DNA of 64,000 nucleotides from Marivita sp030148515 (GCF_048006345.1 NZ_CP180351.1:4154001-4218000), one strand, 5' to 3'; positions 23,813 through 32,905 are shown, counted from the first letter of the stretch. The notes: a model not told the origin generated them from the letters alone. A program made the numbers and translations.

Positions 23813-25172
23813 CGCGCCGACCCCACAGATCATATTCGCCAGCTTCGTCTACCTCGACCGACACGATCTCACCAACGCTCAATCCTTCGGTGCCGGAGTT
23901 GATAAACAGATTGCCGTCGATCTCGGGCGCATCTGATTTGGTGCGGCAGGTGGCGATGCCCTCGTCGTCGATATCGTCGATGATCACATCCAACCGCTGG
24001 CCGACCTTGGCCGCCAGTTTGGCCTCGGAAATCGCCTGCGCCTTTTCCATGAACCGGTCCCAGCGCTCTTGTTTGACCTCGTCGGAAACATGATCCGGCA
24101 AAGCATTCGACCGGGCGCCAGCGACGTTCTCGTATTGGAAGCACCCGACGCGATCCAGCTGCGCCTCGTCCAGCCAGTCCAGCAGCGTCTGGAACTCCTC
24201 CTCGGTCTCACCGGGATAACCGACGATAAAGGTCGACCGCAGGGTGATGTCCGGGCAGATGTCGCGCCATGCCGCGATTTCGTCCAGCGTCCGTGCAGCC
24301 GCCGCGGGGCGGGCCATGCGTTTCAGCGTATCGGGATGGGCGTGCTGGAACGGAATGTCGAGGTATGGCAGCACCAGACCATCCGCCATCAACGGCACCA
24401 ATTCGCGCACATGCGGGTAAGGGTAGACGTAGTGCATCCGCACCCACGCGCCCAAAGCCCCCAGATCACGCGCCAAAGACAGGATCGGGAACTTCTCGTC
24501 CCGGTCCTTCCAGTCGGTGCCATAGGCCGAGGTGTCCTGGCTGATCACCAGCAATTCGCGCACGCCGCTCTCGACAAGCTTTTCCGCTTCGCGCAGCACC
24601 GCCTTGGCCGGGCGGGACGTCAGCAGCCCGCGCATGTCCGGGATGATGCAGAACTTGCACTTGTGATTGCAGCCTTCCGAAATTTTCAGATAGCTGTAAT
24701 GGCGCGGCGTCAGCTTCACGCCTGATGCAGGCAGCAGGTCGATGAACGGATCGGGATCGGGCGGCACGGCTTTGTGCACCGCGTCCAGCACCTGTTCGTA
24801 TTGATGCGGGCCCGTCACGGCCAGCACCTTGGGATGCGCGCCAGTGATATACTCCGGTTCCGCCCCCAGACAGCCGGTCACGATCACGCGCCCATTCTCC
24901 GCCAGCGCTTCGCCAATCGCCTCAAGGCTTTCTGCCTTGGCACTGTCGAGAAATCCGCAGGTGTTCACGATCACCGCGTCAGCGCCGGAATAGTCGGGGC
25001 TGATCCCATAGCCTTCGGCCCGCAGGCGCGTCAAAATCCGTTCGCTGTCCACCAGCGCCTTGGGGCAGCCAAGCGAGACCATGCCGATAGTCGGCTGACC
25101 CGCACGGGGCGCATCGGAAAACCGCGCGGCAGGCGCAAGGTCGGGGCGGAGAGAAGGCGGGTTCTGGGACAT
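23808..25172 (-). CDS. rimO: Ribosomal protein uS12 (RpsL) methylthiotransferase
   Basis: 454 residues. Radical-SAM enzyme that methylthiolates Asp of ribosomal protein S12. N-terminal cluster motif GMVSLGCPKALVDSERIL, central ISEGCNHKCKFCIIPDMRG with the CxxxCxxC iron-sulfur ligands, and a C-terminal TRAM domain. The ATG at 25172 (MSQNPPSLRPDLA) is chosen; an upstream start at 25247 would overlap the divergent gene. It is divergent from an MFS gene. Confidence 0.96.
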   Translation of the reverse strand: MSQNPPSLRPDLAPAARFSDAPRAGQPTIGMVSLGCPKALVDSERILTRLRAEGYGISPDYSGADAVIVNTCGFLDSAKAESLEAIGEALAENGRVIVTGCLGAEPEYITGAHPKVLAVTGPHQYEQVLDAVHKAVPPDPDPFIDLLPASGVKLTPRHYSYLKISEGCNHKCKFCIIPDMRGLLTSRPAKAVLREAEKLVESGVRELLVISQDTSAYGTDWKDRDEKFPILSLARDLGALGAWVRMHYVYPYPHVRELVPLMADGLVLPYLDIPFQHAHPDTLKRMARPAAAARTLDEIAAWRDICPDITLRSTFIVGYPGETEEEFQTLLDWLDEAQLDRVGCFQYENVAGARSNALPDHVSDEVKQERWDRFMEKAQAISEAKLAAKVGQRLDVIIDDIDDEGIATCRTKSDAPEIDGNLFINSGTEGLSVGEIVSVEVDEAGEYDLWGRRV

Positions 25173-25225
25173 GCGCGGCATATAGAGATTTGCACATCCT
25201 TGGGGAAGGGTAGATTGCAGCCAGC

Positions 25226-26521
25226 GTGCTGACAATCCGCACCACATCGCTTGCCAAATCGAAGGTCACATGGTCCGGTCGCACAAACAGCAACCGAGCA
25301 AACCCCATCGCACCGCAAAACCTGTCCCGCAACCTGACCATCCTGCCTTGGATGAAGTTCGCCCAGAACCTGTTGTTCTGGCAGGCGACGTGGTTCTTAT
25401 ATCTGCAAGGCACGTTATCGGCAGCCGAAGCGGTGCTGCTCTATGCAATCTACGACATCTGCACGACCCTGTTCGAAGTGCCGTCCGGGTACATGTCAGA
25501 CCGCGTCGGCCGCCGTGTGACGCTGATCGCGTCAGCGGTCGCAGGGATCGCCGCGATGGTCTGTTTTTCCGTAGGGGGCAGCTTTGCCGTCTTCGTCCTG
25601 GCGCAGTTGTTTCTGGGCGCGTCGATGGCTTTTGCGTCCGGCACCGACAGTTCGTTGCTCTACGAAACGCTTGCCGTCGAAGGGCGGGAGCACGACGTCG
25701 AACAGTACGAATTGCGCCTTTGGCGGTTTACCTTCGCGGCTCTGATGGTGTCGGCGGTCACCGGCGGGCTTATGGCGCGCGCTCTGCCTGTCCTGCCCTT
25801 TGTTCTTTCGGGCCTCGCCTTTGTGGCGATGCTGCTGCTGGCGACTCGGCTGCGCGACTCGCAGGCTGATCCTGACACACCGCCTGTGCCAACAGCCATC
25901 GGTCCGGCCATCGCTGCGGCATTCCGGAACCCGGTCTTGCTTTGGCTTTTTGCACTCAGCGTCGTGATGTACGGGTTCTCGCATGTGCCGTTCGTGTTCG
26001 GTCAACCGTTTATCCTGAAAGCCCTCGATCAGATGGGCCTGTCTGGCGAAGCACCTTTGGTCAGTGGTGTGGTGACGACCATTATGATGGCAGTGTCGGT
26101 GGCCGCGTCATTTGCCGCACCGGCGATCCGCCAGCGCATCGGGTTGGCAGCCACTCTGCTCCTTGCTTTCGCATTGCAGGTGCTACTCTGCGCGGTCCTC
26201 GCGCTCAGCCAAAGCCCGCTTGTCATCGCCTTCCTGTTTATTCGCATGGTGCCGGATTCGCTGTCCCGGCCGTTCATTCTAGCCCGAACACAGCCTCTGC
26301 TGACCGATGGGATGCGTGCCACCTACCTGTCACTTCAGAGTTTTGCGGGACGGATTGTCTTTGCGGCAAGCCTTTGGTTGGCCTCGCGCAATGTCAGTGA
26401 TGTAGGAGAGATGCCCTTCGCTGATCTGGCCCGCGTGCTGGGCGGTTTTGCTCTCGTTGGTCTCTTGGTTTGGGGGGTGCTGGCCTTGCTGGCCCGACGT
26501 ATTCCCTTGGAGCCAGAGTGA
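25226..26521 (+). CDS. Major facilitator superfamily transporter
   Basis: 431 residues with ~12 hydrophobic segments. The MFS motif A-like loop SGYMSDRVGRRVTLIASA follows helix 2. No ATG opens the frame: the GTG at 25226 gives an N-terminus of ~40 polar residues before NLTILPWMKFAQNLLFWQAT; an ATG at 25352 would start just before helix 1 and may be the real start. Substrate unknown. Confidence 0.82.
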   Translation: MLTIRTTSLAKSKVTWSGRTNSNRANPIAPQNLSRNLTILPWMKFAQNLLFWQATWFLYLQGTLSAAEAVLLYAIYDICTTLFEVPSGYMSDRVGRRVTLIASAVAGIAAMVCFSVGGSFAVFVLAQLFLGASMAFASGTDSSLLYETLAVEGREHDVEQYELRLWRFTFAALMVSAVTGGLMARALPVLPFVLSGLAFVAMLLLATRLRDSQADPDTPPVPTAIGPAIAAAFRNPVLLWLFALSVVMYGFSHVPFVFGQPFILKALDQMGLSGEAPLVSGVVTTIMMAVSVAASFAAPAIRQRIGLAATLLLAFALQVLLCAVLALSQSPLVIAFLFIRMVPDSLSRPFILARTQPLLTDGMRATYLSLQSFAGRIVFAASLWLASRNVSDVGEMPFADLARVLGGFALVGLLVWGVLALLARRIPLEPE

Positions 26522-26637
26522 GACTTGATCAAACCTGCTGAACAAGAACGACCCACAAAGCATTGGACGCGCGGATGGAATCACGGCGGTCGATCTGGTA
26601 TGCGCCGGATGACCCTATAACCTTGAGGTTCACAGCC

Positions 26638-27177
26638 ATGCAGATCACTCAAGACCAAGGTGGACGGAACGACCAGATCGCCCGATTGTTCAAGGACACT
26701 TTCACCGCGTCCGAAGGCGCAGACGAAGGTGCGTTGATCCACGCGCTGTCCAATGACCTTCTGACCACGACACTGGCGGATGATCTGCGCGTCTTTACGG
26801 CGGAAGACACGGACACCCTCTGCGGCTGCGCAATCTTCACTCGGCTGCGCTTTGCGAATGACCCGCGCGTCGCGTTCCTGCTGTCGCCCATGGCCGTCGC
26901 AACCGAACATCAGGGCAAGGGCGTGGGTCAAAAGCTTCTGACCCATGCCTTGAACGCACTGCGCGACGAAGGCGTGCAGGTTGCCGTGACCTATGGCGAT
27001 CCGAACTTCTACGGTCGGGTCGGGTTTGCGCCGGTCAGCACCCACACCGTTCCTGCGCCGCAACCACTCAACATGCCCCAAGGCTGGATCGCGCAATCCC
27101 TGACAGACGCCGAATTGTCACCGCTTTCCGGACCATCGACCTGCGCGCCCGCTTTGAACAATCCGGAGTTCTGGTAG
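26638..27177 (+). CDS. GNAT-family N-acetyltransferase
   Basis: 179 residues from the ATG at 26638. The acetyl-CoA-binding motif LSPMAVATEHQGKGVGQKLL and the late VTYGDPNFYGRVGFAPV segment fit the YhbS-like branch. Substrate unknown. It is followed by a terminator shared with convergent gcrA. Confidence 0.88.
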   Translation: MQITQDQGGRNDQIARLFKDTFTASEGADEGALIHALSNDLLTTTLADDLRVFTAEDTDTLCGCAIFTRLRFANDPRVAFLLSPMAVATEHQGKGVGQKLLTHALNALRDEGVQVAVTYGDPNFYGRVGFAPVSTHTVPAPQPLNMPQGWIAQSLTDAELSPLSGPSTCAPALNNPEFW

Positions 27178-27196
27178 CCACGCGCCCAAAGAAAAA

Positions 27197-27213
27197 GGGC
27201 GGTCAAACCGCCC
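27197..27213. terminator. Shared terminator between GNAT gene and gcrA
   Basis: GGGCGGT (27197-27203) pairs with ACCGCCC (27207-27213) across a 3-nt loop, with AAAAA before and CTTCC after, between two convergent stops at 27177 and 27240. Confidence 0.75.
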
Positions 27214-27239
27214 CTTCCTGCCTGATATCGTTAAACGCC

Positions 27240-27827
27240 TTACCGCCGACGGTCACGGCGCGAGCTCATGGGTTGGAACGCAACACCGACATGCGCCTCG
27301 CAATAGGGTTTGCCCTGTTGTACCGGCAGACCGCAGAACCAGAAATTCGGTGTCGCGGGATCGCCCACCGGCCATTTGCAGGTCTTCTCGGTCAATTCCA
27401 TCAGCGTGAGCTTCTTGGCCTTCTTCTCGACCGCGTTCACCTTGGCCAGGGCCTCGGGGCTGATCTCGTTGGCCGAAGGCTGCGGCGGCAGGGGCTGACC
27501 GGCTGGAATGATCTGGCGACGCGGGCTGGGCGGCGGCGTTGCGGATTTCGTTTCCATCACAACCTCGGGTTCTTCAGGCTTTGGTGCCGGGGCGGGCTTT
27601 GGCGCCGCGGCCTTTGGCTTCGGTGCTTCGGCCTTCGGTGCGGGTTTCGCCTCGGGCTTGGCCGCTGGGCCGGCAGCGCCAGCACGGTTCGACAAGCCCA
27701 GACGATGCACTTTCCCGATCACGGCGTTGCGGGTCACACCACCAAGCTCCTTGGCGATCTGGCTGGCCGACTGGCCTTCGCCCCACATCTTCTTCAACAG
27801 CTCTACGCGTTCATCGGTCCAGGACAT
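27240..27827 (-). CDS. gcrA: GcrA cell-cycle regulator
   Basis: 195 residues. The N-terminus MSWTDERVELLKKMWGEGQS, then ASQIAKELGGVTRNAVIGKVHRLGL, is the GcrA DNA-binding domain; a Pro/Ala/Lys-rich linker (residues ~50-100) and a C-terminal sigma70-binding region (TCKWPVGDPATPNFWFCGLP) follow. GcrA stimulates transcription at sigma70 promoters methylated by CcrM at GANTC. The ATG at 27827 has a GGAGG site. A terminator-like hairpin lies in the leader (27838-27868). Confidence 0.95.
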   Translation of the reverse strand: MSWTDERVELLKKMWGEGQSASQIAKELGGVTRNAVIGKVHRLGLSNRAGAAGPAAKPEAKPAPKAEAPKPKAAAPKPAPAPKPEEPEVVMETKSATPPPSPRRQIIPAGQPLPPQPSANEISPEALAKVNAVEKKAKKLTLMELTEKTCKWPVGDPATPNFWFCGLPVQQGKPYCEAHVGVAFQPMSSRRDRRR

Positions 27828-27837
27828 CGTGCCCTCC

Positions 27838-27868
27838 ATCAAAAAGAGCGGCCGTTTGCGTTGGCCGC
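27838..27868 (-). promoter_or_regulatory. Terminator-like hairpin just upstream of gcrA (possible attenuator)
   Basis: In the minus direction GCGGCC (27868-27863) pairs with GGCCGC (27853-27848) and is followed at once by TCTTTTTG, ending about 10 nt before the gcrA start and abutting its GGAGG site. The only upstream gene is divergent, so no transcript needs terminating here. Attenuation of gcrA itself is a plausible but unproven reading. Confidence 0.45.
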
Positions 27869-27946
27869 CCGAAATCTCTAAGTCGCTCCCTATTCTAATC
27901 ATGCGCGGGCGAGTTACAACCCGAACCGACAGGCAAGAGGGCTTCA

Positions 27947-28756
27947 ATGCAGCAGGCTGGACAGATGATTGCGAACGAACGCCGCTTTGGCCGGGTGAAC
28001 TGGCTGGGTTTGTACACATTGGGGCAACGTGAAATCCTGCGGTTCCTCAATGTCTGGACACAAACCCTGCTTGCACCTTTGGTGACGGCGGGCCTCTTCA
28101 TGCTGATCTTCACCATCGCCATCGGCCCCCGTCGGGGTGAGGTGATGGGGGTCGACTTCACGACCTTCATTGCGCCGGGTATCCTGATGATGACAGTGAT
28201 CCAGAACGCCTTTGCCAACACCTCATCCTCGATCGTGGTGTCCAAGGTGCAGGGCAATATCGTCGACACACTGATGCCGCCGCTTTCGGCGGGTGAATTG
28301 GTGCTGGGATACCTTGCCGGAGGCGTTGCGCGCGGGCTGATGGTTGCTGTCGCCATAGCCGTGGCTCTTTGGGTGTTCTTGGGCCTGGTGCCACAGCATC
28401 CGCTGACGGCGTTGTTCTTTGTCACCGTTGGTGCGGCGTTGCTCTCCGGTATCGGCATGGTCGCAGGCATCTATGCGGAAAAGTTCGATCAGATGGCGGC
28501 GATCACCAATTTCGTCGTGACCCCGCTGGCCTTCCTGTCGGGCACCTTCTACTCGGTTGAGGCGCTGCCGCCGGTGATGTACGACATCACTCATGCCAAC
28601 CCGATCTTCTACCTGATCGACGGGGCGCGCTGGGGCATGATCGGGGTCTCGGACAGCAGCCCGATCCTGGGCGCGGTGATCGCGGTCGTCAGCACAGTCG
28701 CGATCAATCTGACGGCGTGGGTATTTTTCCGACGGGGCTACCGGCTGAAGGCCTGA
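27947..28756 (+). CDS. ABC-2 type transporter permease
   Basis: 269 residues, about six hydrophobic helices. LFMLIFTIAIGPRRGEVMGV, then FTTFIAPGILMMTVIQNAFA, and TPLAFLSGTFYSVEALPPVM are typical of the ABC-2 export family (polysaccharide, drug or lipid export). No ATPase partner of this class lies beside it, which is unusual. The ATG at 27965 is an alternative start. The 3' end overlaps the convergent EamA gene by 53 bp. Confidence 0.85.
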   Translation: MQQAGQMIANERRFGRVNWLGLYTLGQREILRFLNVWTQTLLAPLVTAGLFMLIFTIAIGPRRGEVMGVDFTTFIAPGILMMTVIQNAFANTSSSIVVSKVQGNIVDTLMPPLSAGELVLGYLAGGVARGLMVAVAIAVALWVFLGLVPQHPLTALFFVTVGAALLSGIGMVAGIYAEKFDQMAAITNFVVTPLAFLSGTFYSVEALPPVMYDITHANPIFYLIDGARWGMIGVSDSSPILGAVIAVVSTVAINLTAWVFFRRGYRLKA

Positions 28757-29633
28757 TCCGGCCTTCGCGCCACATCAATAGACCTGCGCCGCACAGGATG
28801 ATCAGCGTCCCGATGACGGACACCGCATCGGGGCGCACGCCGAAGACCAGAAAATCGTAAAGCGCGGCAAAGACCAGCGTCGCGTAAAAGAACGGCCCGA
28901 CAAAGCTGGCGTCGGCCCGGGAGATGGCATTGATGAAGCAGGTTTGCGCCGACGCCATCAAAAGCCCGATCCCCGCCAGCGCCATCCATTGCTGCGGTGT
29001 TGGTGCGATCCACACCCAGGCAGCAGCTGCAGACGCGATGCCAACACCAATCACGTTGTTGATCAGCAGGATTTGCAGCGGCCCCTCGCGCCCGGTCAGC
29101 CGCTTGATCACGATCACCTCGAACCCAAGCGACAGGGCTGCGCCAACCGCCAACAGCGCTGCAGGCTGGAACGCTTCCGGTGTCGGGCGCAACAGGATCA
29201 TCGCACCGATCAAAGCAATCGCCGCCGCCGACAATCGAACTGGCCCAACGCGCTCTCCCAGCAATGGGATCGCCAGAAGCATCCCGATCACCGGGTTCAG
29301 AAAACTGATCGCGGTGGCATCCGACAGCGGGATAAACGCCGCTGCCGCGAACATCAGCGTGACGCCACCCCAGCCGAACGCGACCCGCAGCGTATGGGTC
29401 TTCCACGCGATTTGAGTGAAGTGCAATCGCATCACCAACGCGGCAAGGCCAAAGGCGAGAAAGGCAAAGATGAACCGCCCCTGGCTAATCTGCAACGGAT
29501 TGAGCGCAGGCCCCAGCACATCTGTTCCCAGCATCTTTGCCAGCAAGGTCGTTCCAGCGACGAATGCCGAAGCCAGCAACGTCAACAGCGCGGCAAGAAG
29601 TGGGTTTGGGGCTTTGGGCACGAACATGGTCAA
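28704..29633 (-). CDS. EamA/DMT-family permease
   Basis: 309 residues, ten predicted helices in two EamA repeats (PLSDATAISFLNPVIGMLLA in the first, ISRADASFVGPFFYATLVFA in the second). Drug/metabolite-transporter superfamily, inner membrane; the substrate cannot be inferred. The second ATG (29627) could also be used. It shares 53 bp with the convergent ABC-2 permease gene. Confidence 0.87.
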   Translation of the reverse strand: MTMFVPKAPNPLLAALLTLLASAFVAGTTLLAKMLGTDVLGPALNPLQISQGRFIFAFLAFGLAALVMRLHFTQIAWKTHTLRVAFGWGGVTLMFAAAAFIPLSDATAISFLNPVIGMLLAIPLLGERVGPVRLSAAAIALIGAMILLRPTPEAFQPAALLAVGAALSLGFEVIVIKRLTGREGPLQILLINNVIGVGIASAAAAWVWIAPTPQQWMALAGIGLLMASAQTCFINAISRADASFVGPFFYATLVFAALYDFLVFGVRPDAVSVIGTLIILCGAGLLMWREGRIRPSAGSPVGKIPTPSD

Positions 29634-29662
29634 GCCATGCTCAGCTTTTTAGCCGAAGGCAA

Positions 29663-30358
29663 TCACTGGTTGCGTATCGGTACAATCTGCTGAACGATCC
29701 CGACAAGGATCAGGTAAAGCGACGTGGCAATCAGCCCCCAATGCGCCCAGCTTTCCGGGTGGAAATCGACCCATGCGGCCCAGCCTGCAAAGAACGTCCA
29801 CGCCAGCGCAATCGGCAGCGACACGCTGCGCCAGCGTTCGGTACGCACCGGATGGATGAACTTTAGCGGCAGGAACATGGCCACCGCCAGCACAGCGACC
29901 ATCGTTAAGGACACCCAGAAATTCGGCTCGATGGCGAACAACACCAGGACCACCATGTTCCAGCATCCGGGAAAGCCTTGAAACGAATTGTCCGAAGTCT
30001 TCATCCGGCTGTCGGCGAAATACATGGCCGAGGCGAAGGTGATCACGATGATCGCAAACCATCCTGTCCAACCGGGAAGCAAACCGGATTGGAACAGGGC
30101 AAAAGCCGGAATGAAAACGTAAGTGAGATAGTCGATGATCAGGTCGAGCAGCACCCCGTCAAAGCGCGGTGCGTATGTTTTCACATCGTATTTCCGGGCC
30201 AAGGGGCCGTCGATGCCATCGACCGCAAAGGCCACAACCAGCCACAGGAACATGATGGACCATTTTTCCTGCGCCGCTGCCAGCAAGGCCAGCATGGCAA
30301 AAACGGCTCCGGTCGCGGTCAGGAGGTGGACGCACAGCGCGCGGGATTGATCACTCAT
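29663..30358 (-). CDS. pcs: Phosphatidylcholine synthase
   Basis: 231 residues, several hydrophobic helices. The CDP-alcohol phosphotransferase motif appears in the Pcs-specific form DGIDGPLARKYDV ... FDGVLLDLIIDYLTY. Pcs condenses CDP-diacylglycerol with choline directly, an alphaproteobacterial route to phosphatidylcholine. The ATG at 30358 (MSDQSRALCVHLLTATGAVF) is chosen. It lies between mtaB and the EamA gene on the same strand. Confidence 0.9.
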   Translation of the reverse strand: MSDQSRALCVHLLTATGAVFAMLALLAAAQEKWSIMFLWLVVAFAVDGIDGPLARKYDVKTYAPRFDGVLLDLIIDYLTYVFIPAFALFQSGLLPGWTGWFAIIVITFASAMYFADSRMKTSDNSFQGFPGCWNMVVLVLFAIEPNFWVSLTMVAVLAVAMFLPLKFIHPVRTERWRSVSLPIALAWTFFAGWAAWVDFHPESWAHWGLIATSLYLILVGIVQQIVPIRNQ

Positions 30359-30431
30359 TCCGAGGTTTTGGCCGAATTGTTGAAGCGGTGCAATTGGTCG
30401 CGCGTATTTTTCCCGCGGTTGTGAGCAGGGC

Positions 30432-30471
30432 CGATGCATCGACGCATCGACCGTTTGCGGTGACGCAAACG
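30432..30471 (-). terminator. Two adjacent hairpins at the 3' end of mtaB
   Basis: CGATGC (30432-30437) pairs with GCATCG (30444-30449), and CGTTTGCG (30452-30459) with CGCAAACG (30464-30471; loop GTGA). They begin 11 bp beyond the mtaB stop. No U-tract. The layout parallels the pair after rimO. Confidence 0.5.
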
Positions 30472-30481
30472 CCCGCCCCGA

Positions 30482-31735
30482 TCAGGCAACGAGTTGATGC
30501 CCGTGCTGCCCGGTAATGGTCGCGCGCACGATCTGTCCCACAGGCTGTTCTTCCGAAAACCGGACTTCGGTGAACTGCTCGGTCCGCCCCATGTCGGGCG
30601 CTTCCATCAACACGCTGTGGGTGCGTCCCTGCTGCGCGATCAGATGGCGCGAGACGGCGGCCTCACCGGCCGCCCGCAACCGCGCGGCCCGCTCCTTGAT
30701 CGCGCGCCCGTCCACCTGCGGCATCCGGGCCGCCGGAGTGCCTTCGCGCGGCGAATAGGGGAAGACGTGCAACCATGTCAGGCTGCACTCTTCGACCAGT
30801 TTCAGCGAATTCTCGAAATGCGCCTCGGTCTCGGTCGGGAACCCGGCGATGATGTCTGCGCCAAAAGTCATGTCGGGACGCAGTTTGCGTGCCTCTTCCG
30901 CAAAACGGATGGCGTCGTCGCGCAGGTGACGGCGTTTCATCCGCTTCAGGATCAGGTCGTCGCCATGCTGAAGGCTCAGATGCAGATGCGGCATCAAACG
31001 CGGTTCCGTGGCGATGGCCTGCATCAGGTTCTCGTCAACCTCGATGCTGTCGATCGAACTGATCCGCAGCCGCGGCAGATCCGGCACCAGCTTGAGGATG
31101 CGCATCACCAGATCACCCAGCTTCGGCTGTGCAGGCAGGTCTGCCCCCCAGGACGTCAGATCGACCCCGGTCAGCACCACCTCATTAAAGCCCTTGTCCA
31201 CCAGCCGCTTGATCTGGTCCACGATTACGCCTGCAGGAACAGATCGCGAATTGCCGCGACCATAGGGAATGATGCAGAAGGTGCAGCGGTGGTCACAACC
31301 ATTCTGCACCTGAACATAGGCGCGGGACCGCGTGCCAAAGCCGTCGATCAGATGTTGCGCGGTTTCCGTCACGGACATGATGTCGTTGACCTGCACCGCT
31401 TCGGTCTCACCGATGAAATCGGCCGCCAGACCTTTCCAGGTGTCCGGTGTCATCTTTTCTGTATTGCCGATTACCGCATCGACCTCGGCCATCCGGGCAA
31501 AAGTCTCGGGTTCGGTCTGTGCCGCACAGCCGGTCACGATCAGCTTGGCGTTTGGGTTGTCCCGACGCAGCTTGCGGATCTCCTGCCGCGCCTTTCGCAC
31601 CGCTTCAGCGGTCACGGCGCAGGTGTTGACCACAACGGCATTCTCAAGCCCCGCCTGCGCGGCAAGGTCTTTCATCGCCTCGGTCTCATAGGCGTTCAGG
31701 CGACAGCCCAATGTGGTGAACTTGGGTGCGCTCAC
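30482..31735 (-). CDS. mtaB: tRNA t6A37 methylthiotransferase
   Basis: 417 residues. Radical-SAM enzyme that converts t6A to ms2t6A at position 37 of tRNAs reading ANN codons. N-terminal FTTLGCRLNAYETEAMKD and VVNTCAVT; central VQNGCDHRCTFCIIPYGRGN with the CxxxCxxC cluster ligands; C-terminal TRAM. The MtaB subgroup (not MiaB or RimO) is indicated by GCRLN and IPYGRGNSRS. The start overlaps dapF by 4 bp. Confidence 0.94.
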   Translation of the reverse strand: MSAPKFTTLGCRLNAYETEAMKDLAAQAGLENAVVVNTCAVTAEAVRKARQEIRKLRRDNPNAKLIVTGCAAQTEPETFARMAEVDAVIGNTEKMTPDTWKGLAADFIGETEAVQVNDIMSVTETAQHLIDGFGTRSRAYVQVQNGCDHRCTFCIIPYGRGNSRSVPAGVIVDQIKRLVDKGFNEVVLTGVDLTSWGADLPAQPKLGDLVMRILKLVPDLPRLRISSIDSIEVDENLMQAIATEPRLMPHLHLSLQHGDDLILKRMKRRHLRDDAIRFAEEARKLRPDMTFGADIIAGFPTETEAHFENSLKLVEECSLTWLHVFPYSPREGTPAARMPQVDGRAIKERAARLRAAGEAAVSRHLIAQQGRTHSVLMEAPDMGRTEQFTEVRFSEEQPVGQIVRATITGQHGHQLVA

Positions 31736-32571
31736 GACACGCGCTCCAGCCAGTCCGCCGTGAAGGTTCCGGAGAACACATGCGCGGTTGGCCCGGTCAT
31801 CCAGACGCCATCCTCGCGCCAGTCGATCTCAATCCGCCCGCCATCAAGGTCGATGCTCACGCGCCGCCCGGTCAGCCCCCGCCGTGCCGCCGCAACCGCC
31901 GTGGCGCAGGAGGACGACCCCGAGGCGAGCGTGACACCCACCCCGCGCTCCCAGACCCGCATCCGAAGATGGTCGGGTCCGATGACGCTGGCGAACTGCA
32001 CATTGGTGCGCTGCGGATAAAGCGGATGATGCTCGATCTCGGCTCCGCGCGCGGCAAGGTCGACCGATTCGGCGTCCTCGACAAAGAACGTACAATGCGG
32101 GTTGCCCATGCCTGTCGCCGTCGGCGCGCCGTCGATGGGCAATTCGAGCGTGTCCATCTCGCGCGCGAGCGGCACCTCGTCCCAGCACAACTGTGGCTGC
32201 CCCATGTTCACGGAGGTCAGCCCGCCCCCGGCATCCTGCGCGATCAGACGTCCGCGTTCGGTGAGCAAAACAACCTCCGACAGGCCCGTTTCGTCCATGA
32301 GGTGCCGCGCAATGCAGCGCGTGGCATTGCCACAGGCGCCGGCTGTCGATCCATCGGAATTGTAAAACACCAACCGCGCATGTGCGCCGTCTTCGCCCGC
32401 TTCGATCACCGCAAGCTGGTCGAATCCCACGCCTCGGTGCCGATCCCCAATCGCCTGCGCCAGTGCCGAGGTCATGCCTACAGGCTGCACACGCGCATCA
32501 AGCACGACAAAATCATTGCCGAGGCCATGCATTTTCATGAAGGCGATATCGCGGGTGCCGTTGGTCATCAT
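31732..32571 (-). CDS. dapF: Diaminopimelate epimerase
   Basis: 279 residues. Interconverts LL- and meso-diaminopimelate for lysine and peptidoglycan synthesis. FMKMHGLGNDFVVLDARV opens the fold; the two catalytic Cys lie in GACGNATRCIARHL and GSSSCATAVAAARRG. Coupled to mtaB by a 4-bp overlap. Two adjacent ATG codons (32571, 32568) are possible starts. Confidence 0.96.
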   Translation of the reverse strand: MMTNGTRDIAFMKMHGLGNDFVVLDARVQPVGMTSALAQAIGDRHRGVGFDQLAVIEAGEDGAHARLVFYNSDGSTAGACGNATRCIARHLMDETGLSEVVLLTERGRLIAQDAGGGLTSVNMGQPQLCWDEVPLAREMDTLELPIDGAPTATGMGNPHCTFFVEDAESVDLAARGAEIEHHPLYPQRTNVQFASVIGPDHLRMRVWERGVGVTLASGSSSCATAVAAARRGLTGRRVSIDLDGGRIEIDWREDGVWMTGPTAHVFSGTFTADWLERVS

Positions 32572-32710
32572 GGCCGCGCATATACGCCTGTCGGGTACAT
32601 CTTTCCAGACCGCGCCAACCGCACCGCTGCGGCATTCTGGAAGATAGCTTGGAATTGTGCCGTTTTGGGGGTTGACCGCACTCCGCCCTCTTTCTAGATA
32701 GCCCGCCAGT

Positions 32711-32786
32711 GGGCCGTTAGCTCAGTTGGTAGAGCAACTGACTTTTAATCAGTGGGTCGCAGGTTCGAATCCTGCACGGCTCACCA
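32711..32786 (+). tRNA. tRNA-Lys (anticodon TTT)
   Basis: 76 nt including an encoded CCA (32784-32786). Acceptor stem GGGCCGT/ACGGCTC with one G-T pair, anticodon stem ACTGA/TCAGT with loop CTTTTAA (anticodon at 32744-32746), and T-arm GGTTCGAATCC. All cloverleaf elements are present. Confidence 0.98.
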
Positions 32787-32890
32787 CTGATATCCAGAAA
32801 ATGAAGACTAAACCAAGCATCCGTTTGGCGGCGGAAAGCGCCGATTTTGTCGTGGAGGCCTTGCAAGGGGGTTTCTTGCGCCTACCTAAT

Positions 32891-32905
32891 TGCGAGTGAT
32901 TTGCA
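32891..32905. promoter_or_regulatory. Mur/Fur-type operator upstream of sitA
   Basis: TGCGAGT-G-ATTTGCA is a 15-bp imperfect inverted repeat close to the alphaproteobacterial Mur box (TGCAAAT-N-ATTTGCA; two changes in the left arm). It lies 43 bp before the sitA ATG, in an AT-rich promoter-like segment. Mur represses sit genes when manganese is plentiful in related bacteria, so this site predicts manganese control. Confidence 0.6.
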
